Shown here: piece by piece, positions 51,301 to 60,336 of the stretch
Numbering within the stretch: the stretch's first letter is position 1
How the letters are laid out: the number at the start of each line of letters is the position of its first letter
Assembly: GCF_017114945.1 (NCBI RefSeq)
Contig: NZ_JABXKQ010000087.1
Location: forward strand, 1 to 64,000
Direction: 5' to 3'
DNA length: 64,000 bases
DNA from: Nostoc sp. JL34
Lineage (GTDB): Bacteria; Cyanobacteriota; Cyanobacteriia; Cyanobacteriales; Nostocaceae
Made by a program: the position numbers and the translations under genes
The notes under the pieces: generated by a model
What the model was told of the DNA's origin: nothing
Database searches by the model: none
What the model saw: only the letters and a program-made list of their open reading frames with translations

Positions 51301-54300
51301 GGAAGCTAGATCGCAGAGCATTACCAGCACCAGATACAGCCACTTCTACTGATTTTGAAATGCCAGTTACACCAACTGAAGAACTGCTGGCTACCTTATG
51401 GCAAACTCTCCTGAAAGCTAAGTCTGTTGGTCGCCGAGATAACTTCTTTGAATTGGGTGGACATTCCCTGTTAGCAACTCAACTGGTTGCCCGGATTCGT
51501 GACACTTTTAAGGTAGAAATGGCTGTCCGCAAGGTATTTGAGCAGAGCGTTTTATCTGAGTTGGCAACAGAAATTGATCAAGCGGCTGGCGCGATGGCTT
51601 TACCTGCGATCGCACCACAACCTGAAAATGCTCCTAAAACTCTATCTTTTGCCCAATCAAGACTCTGGTTTTTAGACCAACTTGAAGGTACTGGAACCTC
51701 GGCTACTTACAATATGTCAACGGCCTTGCAACTTGACGGCAAGTTGAATATAGAAGCGTTGCGTGCAAGTTTTGATTATCTCCTCGATCGCCATGCCATT
51801 CTCCGTACTTATTTCCCCGCACTAGTAGGAGAGGCGCAAGTAATCGTTCAAAATCTAGAGGATATAGAAGTACTGGCGATCGTAAATCTGCGTTCGCTCG
51901 ATCCCCAGACTCAAGCGGAAACTGGACAACAGTTAGCCAATACTCATGCCCAAGAACCCTTTGACTTAAATACAGGCCCCCTGTTCAAAGCGAAACTGCT
52001 GCAACTTAGCGAACAGAAAAATGTCCTGCTGATTAATATGCACCACATTATTAGTGATGGCTGGTCAATGGGGGTGTTTAAGCGCGAATGGGAACAGGCT
52101 TTTGCTGCTTTTGCTGCGGGATATGCTCCAAATTTGCCCCCGTTGCCAATTCAGTATAGTGATTATGCAGCTTGGCAGCGCAGTTGGTTACAAGGGGAGA
52201 TTTTAGAAACTCAGGAAAATTACTGGAAACGACAACTAGGCGATGCTCCCCGATTCCTGGATTTGCCTACCGATCATCCCCGTCCAGCGCAACAAAGTTA
52301 CCAAGGTGGGCGTGAGGAATATCGTTTGAGCCATGAACTGACTCAGAAACTCAAAGCTATTAGTCAACAACACGGGGTTAGTTTGTTTATGACTCTGTTG
52401 ACGGCTTTTAGTATTTTACTATCTCGTTACAGCCGTCAAGAGGATTTATGTATTGGTTCTGCGATCGCTAACCGCACCCATAGCAATACAGAATCACTAA
52501 TCGGTTTTTTTGTCAATACTTTAGTGTTGCGGAGTAAAATCAAGCCAGAACAAAGTTTTAGCGAGTTACTCCAACAAACCCGTCAAACTTGCCTAGATGC
52601 CTACGCTCATCAAGATATTCCCTTTGAGTATTTGGTAGAACAGTTACAACCAGAACGCAGTCTGAGCCATAATCCCTTATTCCAAGTGATGATGGTGTTG
52701 CAAAATACTCAAGAAGCGGGGAAAAATGTTAGTTTACCAGGGATTGATATTCAATATTTAGAGCAAAGTCTCCCATTTGCCAAGTTTGACCTAACACTGG
52801 ATTTTTGCGAAAGGGGCGACCAACTGCATTGTATGTGGGAATATGCCACAGATTTATTTGAAGCAGAAACGATTCAACGCATGGCGGGACACTTTGAAAT
52901 CTTGCTGGAAGCAATTATCCAAAATTCCCAACAGCCCATCAGTACGCTCCCCTTAATCACAACAGCAGAAATTCAACAACTGCAAGTTTGGAATCAAACT
53001 AATATCAATTATCTCAAAAATCAGACTTTGGTGAGTCTGTTTGAAGAACAGGTAGCACAAACGCCTGATAACATTGCGGTGGTGTTTGAAGACAAAAGCC
53101 TGAGTTATCAAGAACTCAACCAAAAAGCCAATCAGCTAGCGCATTATTTGTTGGAACTCAAAAAAGAGCAACAATTACCTGATAATCCCTTGATCGCGAT
53201 TTGTGTGGAGCGATCGCTATCAATGCTCATCGGTATATTTGCTATCCTCAAAGCAGGTGGAGCTTATGTACCAATTGATCCGAGTTATCCCCAAGAACGC
53301 ATTTATTTAATGCTCGAAGATAGTAATGCTTGTGTATTACTAACAACAAACCCTATCAAAAAGCAACTTCCCCTAGAAAAACTAAAAAATCCCTGTCAAG
53401 TAGTATTTCTGGAGCCAGAAACATGGGTCAATCAGCTAACAAATAATCCCAATCTGCAAAGTAGCCCTGATGATTTGGCTTATATAATTTATACTTCTGG
53501 TTCCACAGGGCGACCTAAAGGTGTTGCCATTGCCCAATCTAGCCCAGTAGCTCTGATAAAATGGGCACATTCAATCTACAGTGCAGAACAGCTTGCAGGT
53601 GTCTTAGCATCAACCTCAATTTGTTTCGATCTCTCCGTTTTTGAAATTTTTGTCCCTCTGACTCAAGGTGGTAGTGTGATTGTGGTGGAAAATGCACTCT
53701 ACATTGAGCAAGCACGCAACAGTATTGTACCGATGACATTGGTTAATACTGTACCGAGTGCTGCTGTAGAACTACTCAATATGAATGTTATACCGGCAAG
53801 TGTTCAAATCATCAACTTAGCTGGCGAACCATTAAAAAATCGTCTAGTACAGGCTTTATATCAAACCACATCAGTGACAGGGGTTTATAACCTCTATGGC
53901 CCTTCTGAAGACACAACTTACTCGACTTTTACCAAAGTTGCCAAAAATGCCCAGCATGAACCAACTATTGGAAAGGCGATCGCTAATACCCGCATTTACA
54001 TTCTAGACAGCTACAACCAACCCCTTCCCCCAGCAATACCAGGGGAACTCTGCATTGCAGGTGCGGGTTTAGCACAGGGTTATTTGAATCGTCCCGATCT
54101 GAGTGCTGAAAAATTCATTGACATTAAACTGTTCAACCAAACTGAGCGGATTTATAAAACTGGTGATTTAGCCCGTTGGCTACCTGACGGCAATTTACAA
54201 TATTTAGGACGCATTGATCATCAGGTCAAACTTCGAGGTTTTCGGATTGAATTGGGTGAAATTGAGGCATCTTTACTCAAACACCCAAAAATTCAGGAAG

Positions 54301-56066
54301 CAGTCGTCATTGTTCGGGAAGAAACTGATCTCGATCAACGTCTGGTAGCTTATATCGTCCCAACAACGACAGATGAGCGCACAAACCAAGGTGAACAGGT
54401 AGAATTGTGGGAACAAGTTTTTAATAACAGCTACTCTCAGCAACAAATCCCAACCGATGACCCAACTCTCAATCTAGCCGGGTGGAATGATAGCTACACA
54501 GGAGAACCAATTCCCCAAGCGGCGATGCAGGAATGGCGAGATACAACAGTTGCCCAAATTCTGGAATTTGAACCCAAACGGATTTGGGAAATTGGTTGTG
54601 GGACAGGAATGTTATTGTTTAAAATTGCGCCCCATTGTCAGCATTATCTGGGTACAGATTTTTCACCGGAAGCATTGCAGTATATTGAACAACATCTAAA
54701 ACAGCAGTCTCTCAACGACAGAGTTACTTTAAAAACCAATGCAGCTAACCAATTTGATGGCATAGAGACAAATGCTTATGACTTGGTAATCATAAATTCT
54801 GTCATCCAGTATTTTCCCTCTCTGGATTACTTTTTGTCAGTGTTAGAGAGAGCTATCAAAGCTGTAAAAACTCAGGGATCAATCTTTATTGGCGATGTGC
54901 GAAATCTCCATTTGTTAGAAGCTTTCCACACCGCAGTCGAGTTTTATCATGCCCCCGATGAGTTATCAATTAAAGACTTGCATCAACGGATTCAAAAAAG
55001 TATTCGCAACGAAGGTGAATTACTGATTGATCCTAATTTATTTATCGCTTTAAAACAAAGATTTCCTCGGATTAGTCATGTAGAAATCCAATTGAAACAG
55101 GGTTATGCTCAAACGGAAATGAGCCGTTTTCGTTATGACGTTATTTTACACTTAGATCAGACAGATACCCTAATCGCAGAATCACAATGGTTAGATTGGC
55201 AAACTGAGCAACTTAATTTAGAAACAATCGAGCGAATTTTAACAACTCAGCAACCAGATTTGTTATGTATTAAGAATATTCCGAATGCGCGTCTAACTTC
55301 TGAAATAGCGCTGTTAGAAGAAATCGCCCAATTAGATGGTGCTGTTTCAGATTTAAAAGCAGCAGTTGCCCAAGCCAAATTGGGGCTAGAACCCGAAGCC
55401 TTCCGAACTTTAGCGCCAGATTTACCCTATAGACCTTTTATCCAATATAGTTCCACAGGATTTTCTAATTACGATATTGTTTTTCAACGGAATATACCTG
55501 GACAGACGACACTAACACGATTTAATCACGAGGATAATTTGCGGCTGAAACCTTGGCAACATTATGCAAATCAACCGTTACAATATCGCACCAATCAAGT
55601 TGATCCAACAATATTCGCCGAATGGCGGGAATTTATCGGAAAAACTCTGCCTGATTATATGATTCCTAGCCATTTCACTGTCTTAGAAAAACTGCCGCTC
55701 ACACCGAATGGAAAAGTAGACCGTAAAGCTTTACCTGCACCAAATGCAACCGTTTTATCAACAGACATTGAATTGCCTGTAACCTCGACAGAAAAACTGC
55801 TTGCCGAATTGTGGGTGAAGCTGCTTAAATATGAAGCTATCGCCCGTCATGACAACTTCTTCAACTTGGGAGGACATTCATTATTAGCAACCCAATTAAT
55901 TGCCCGCATCCGTGATAAATTCAAAGTGGAATTGCCCCTGCGGAAGATATTTGAATTTCCCACCCTCACTGAATTAGCGAATTATCTCGATACCTGCATT
56001 TGGGTTAATTCCACTGACGAAAATATGCAGCCTCTCAACTCAGACGAAGAGGAAATTGAACTATGA
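48351..56066 (+). CDS. aptC: NRPS AptC: C-A-PCP-C-A-NMT-PCP
   Basis: Two C ([18 protein letters not shown]), two A, SAM-methyltransferase insert [17 protein letters not shown], two PCP ([20 protein letters not shown]). Confidence 0.93.
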   Translation: [2571 protein letters not shown]

Positions 56067-59000
56067 CCATGACACAAAATCAGCAAGTAGTTTCTTTAAT
56101 GCTGCGTTTGCAAAACATGGGATGTCGAATTTGGGCTGAAGATGATAAGTTACGAATTCGTACAACCAAAAACGCCTTAACCTCTGAACTAAAGCAGGAA
56201 ATTCAAGCCCATAAAGCAGACATATTAGCATTCTTAAATTCTGTCAAAGCCACAAATGTCATAGCAGAGGAAATTCCGACCTTATCAGATGATGCCCCGA
56301 AGCCCCTTTCCTTTGCTCAACAACGCCTCTGGCTGTTAGCGCAACTTCAAGGGCCATCAGCTAGTTACAATATGCCGATGGCTTTGCAACTGGATGGAAA
56401 GCTCAATATTGATGCTCTGCATTCTAGTTTGGCTTATCTGCTTAATCGGCATGACAGTCTGAGGATGTATTTTCCCACAGTGGCGGGACAACCTGAAGTT
56501 GCGATCGCAAATTTAGACGACATCGAAGTTTTAAGGGACTGGGGACTGGGGATTGGGGACTGGGAAAGAGTTTTACCAATAGCGATTTCCGACTCCCCAA
56601 ATATCCAGCGTTTGATTGATGCTCATGTTCAAGAACCGTTTGACTTAAATACTGGGCCTTTGTTTAAAGCAAAACTGCTGCAATTGAAGGAGCATAAATA
56701 TGTGTTGCTCATCAATATGCACCATATTATTAGTGATGGCTGGTCGATGGGGGTGTTTGTCCGTGAGTTGCGACAAGTTTATACCGCTTTTGCCCAAGGT
56801 CAAACCCCAAACCTGCCTCCCTTACCCATTCAATACAGCGACTACGCAAACTGGCAACGAAATTGGTTACAAGGGGAAGTATTAGAAACTCAGATCGACT
56901 ACTGGAAAAATCAACTCAAAGATGCTCCCCCATTATTGGAGTTACCAACCGATTATCCCCGTCCAGCATTGCAAAGCTATCGAGGCGATCGCGATCGCTA
57001 TTCCCTCTCACCTGACTTAACTCTTGCCATTAAAACTTTAAGTCAACAGCAAGGGGCAAGTTTGTTTATGATTTTGTTGGCGGCTTTCAGTATTCTGCTT
57101 TCTCGTTACAGTCGCCAAGAAGACTTATGTATTGGTTCTCCGATCGCTAACCGCACTCACAGCCACACGGAAGGGTTAATCGGCTTTTTTGTCAATACCT
57201 TGATACTGCGTAATCAAATCAAGCCTAAACAAAGCTTTATCGATTTCCTGCAACAAACTCGCCAAACTTGTTTAGATGCATACTCTCATCAAGACATTCC
57301 CTTTGAGTATCTGGTAGAACAGTTGCAACCAGAACGTAGTATGAGCCATAATCCTTTATTCCAGGTAATGTTAGCACTGGAAAATAATGAAAGTCCCGAC
57401 CTAAGTTTACCAGGACTAGATATTGAATGGCTCCCATTAACCTATCCGTTTGCTAAATTTGACCTAGCACTTCTAGTCATAGAATCTGATAACCAGTTAA
57501 ATCTCAGTTGGGAATACGCCACCGATCTCTTTGAGAAGAATACTATACAAAGGATGGCGGAACAGTTTGAAGTTTTGCTGAAGGGAATTGTTGATAACCC
57601 TCAGCAACCTATTAATACTCTGCCTTTGATGACAGCGCCCGAACTTCTGCAACTACAACGCTGGAATCAAACAGAAAGCGATTATCCTCATGATAAAACT
57701 CTAGTTGAGATATTTGAACAACAAGTTGCGAAAAACCCTAATAATCTAGCTTTGGTATTTGAATCCCAAAGCCTAACTTATCAGCAACTCAATCAAAAAG
57801 CGAACCAACTCGCTCATTATCTTATTCAAAATCACCAAATTCAGCCAGACACTTTAATTGGTATCTGTGTTGAACGGTCTTTGGAAATGATTATTGGTTT
57901 ACTCGGTATTCTAAAAGCAGGTAGTGCTTACGTACCAATTGATCCCAATTATCCTAAAGAGCGGATTGGGTTCATGTTAGAAGATTCTGGGACATCGGTG
58001 TTGCTAACCCAAAGTTTTCTCAAAGACAAATTACCCTTAGCTAACCTGGAAAATCCCTGTCAGATAATTTGTTTGGACGAGGAAACTTTTACCGAAGCGT
58101 TAACAGAAAATCCCAGTCTCCAAAGTACGCCTAATGATTTGGCTTATGTAATTTATACCTCTGGTTCGACGGGACAACCCAAGGGGGTGATGATTGAGCA
58201 TCGCGCAATTGTCAATTTAAGTTTGGTCTGGGCTGAAACTTTTCAAGTTAAACACGACAGCCATTTGCTTCAGTTTGGTTCTTTTAGTTTTGATTTGTCT
58301 GTTGCTGAAATTGCGACTACCTTCGTCACTGGTGCTTGCTTGTATCTTGCAAACAAAGAAACCTTGTTACCCAGTCAAACCTTAGTTGACTTCTTAACTG
58401 ATCACAAGATTTCCCACGGGTTTTTATCTCCTTCCGCCTTATCTGTCTTACCTCAAGCAACCTTACCCGATTTGCAATGTCTAACCGTTGGTGGTGAGGC
58501 TTGTTCAGCAGAATTGGCGGCACAGTGGGGAACAGGACGGCGTTTGTTTAATTGCTACGGGCCTACGGAATCTACGGTTAATGCTGCGATCGCTCTCTGT
58601 CATCCTAATGGAAAAAAACCGCCTATTGGTCAACCATTATCTAATATCCGCATTTACATTTTAGATGCTCACAATCAACCCTTACCGCCTGGTATACCTG
58701 GAGAATTATGTATCGCTGGAGTGGGTTTGGCACGAGGCTATCTCAATCGTCCCGACTTAACCGCCGAAAAATTCATTGAAGTTGAGTTATTCAGTAAAAT
58801 TGAGCGAATTTACAAAACTGGCGACTTAGCAAGATGGGGGATTGATGGAAACCTTGAGTATCTAGGTCGTATTGACGATCAGATTAAATTACGGGGTTTT
58901 AGAATTGAACTCGGTGAAATTGAATCGATTTTGTTGCAACATCCATCAGTTAAAGAAGCAATTGTCACCTTATATAAAACTGAAAACAACCAAAGTTTAA

Positions 59001-60283
59001 TTGCCTATCTAACGGGAATCACTACTGATTTATCTACCCAATTGAAAAATCACCTCAAATCCCGTCTGCCCGATTATATGATACCTGCTCAGATGATCGT
59101 ACTTAATGAGTTACCTTTAACTCCCAATGGCAAAATTGACCGAAAAGCTTTACCTCTTCCAAATGGTGTAATGGAAGGCTTATCCGAAGCCCCACGAAAC
59201 GATTTAGAACAACAACTAACGCAAGTTTGGTCTGCTGTACTCGAACGTCAAGAGATTGGGATTCATAATAACTTTTTCGACTTGGGCGGTCATTCTTTAT
59301 TGGCAATCAAACTGCTCAATAATATTCAGCAGGTGTTTGAGCAACAACTTTCTTTAAGCAGTTTATTTCAGAATCCTACCATTGCTCAACTGGCAGAACA
59401 ACTTTGTAATTATGAGGTTCAACAGTTAAATTCCGATTTACTTTTACTTCAACCTCAAGGAGAAGCAACCCCTCTATTTTTTCTACCTGGCGCAAACGGC
59501 CACAGCTTCTATTTTCGAGATTTAGCAATCAATTTAGGAACTGAGCGCCCCGTGTATGGACTCGAAACTCCAGGACGAGATGGCTCTAACCCACTCCCGG
59601 AATCAGTAGCAGCCCATGCGAGTCAAATGATTGAGCTATTACATCAACAGCAAACCAAAAGTCCATACATATTAGTAGGATACTCTTCAGGTTGTGCCGT
59701 TGCTTTTGAAATGGCTTCTCAACTGGAACAGCAAGGTGAAACGGTGAGTTTACTAGCTATCTTGGATGCTGGACTAGTTTCTCAGCCTGAGTATTTAACT
59801 AATAGAACGGATATTGATTGGATTTGGCAATCGATTCAACGGATTGAAGCCTTAAAGGGAGTTTCTTTAGGTTTGGAATACTCCGATTTAGCCGCTCAAA
59901 GCGATGACCAAGCCAGGTGGGATCTGGCCGCAGAATATTTGTACCGATATAATATCCTCCCGGAACATTCAACTATCTCTCTACTCAAAACCAATCTGAA
60001 AGTGATGAAAGTGCTAACTCTTAATTACGCAAATTATCATCCAACTCATCTAATTTCTGCCCCCATTGTTTTATTCCGCGCTCAAGAAGTTCAGGAGATT
60101 GTTTTGCAAGAACTTCAAGCTTTTTCTGATTACAATCTGCCCGATTGGGGATGGCAAGCCTATACTCAAAAGCCTATAAAGGTAATTTCTGTACCTGGAA
60201 ACCACGGTCAGATGCTTTATGAACCCAATGTCAAACTATTAGCTGCACAATTACAAACCTTGATAGTAGATGGAGCAGAGTAA
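56063..60283 (+). CDS. aptD: NRPS AptD: C-A-PCP-TE
   Basis: TubC-like N-terminal docking region; C [38 protein letters not shown]; overlaps aptC stop by 4 nt. Confidence 0.93.
   Translation: [1406 protein letters not shown]
56535..56564 (+). repeat. In-frame heptameric STRR (GGGACTG/GGGATTG)4 in aptD C domain
   Basis: gggactggggactggggattggggactggg inside coding sequence (DWGLGIGDW). Confidence 0.85.
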
Positions 60284-60336
60284 AGTATTCTGAATTCTCC
60301 TTTATCTCACCCTGAAATAATTTTGCAAGAGGTCTA

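Noticed and set aside
54487-54699. 70-aa ORF within aptC
   Set aside because: Out-of-frame ORF inside the N-methyltransferase domain.
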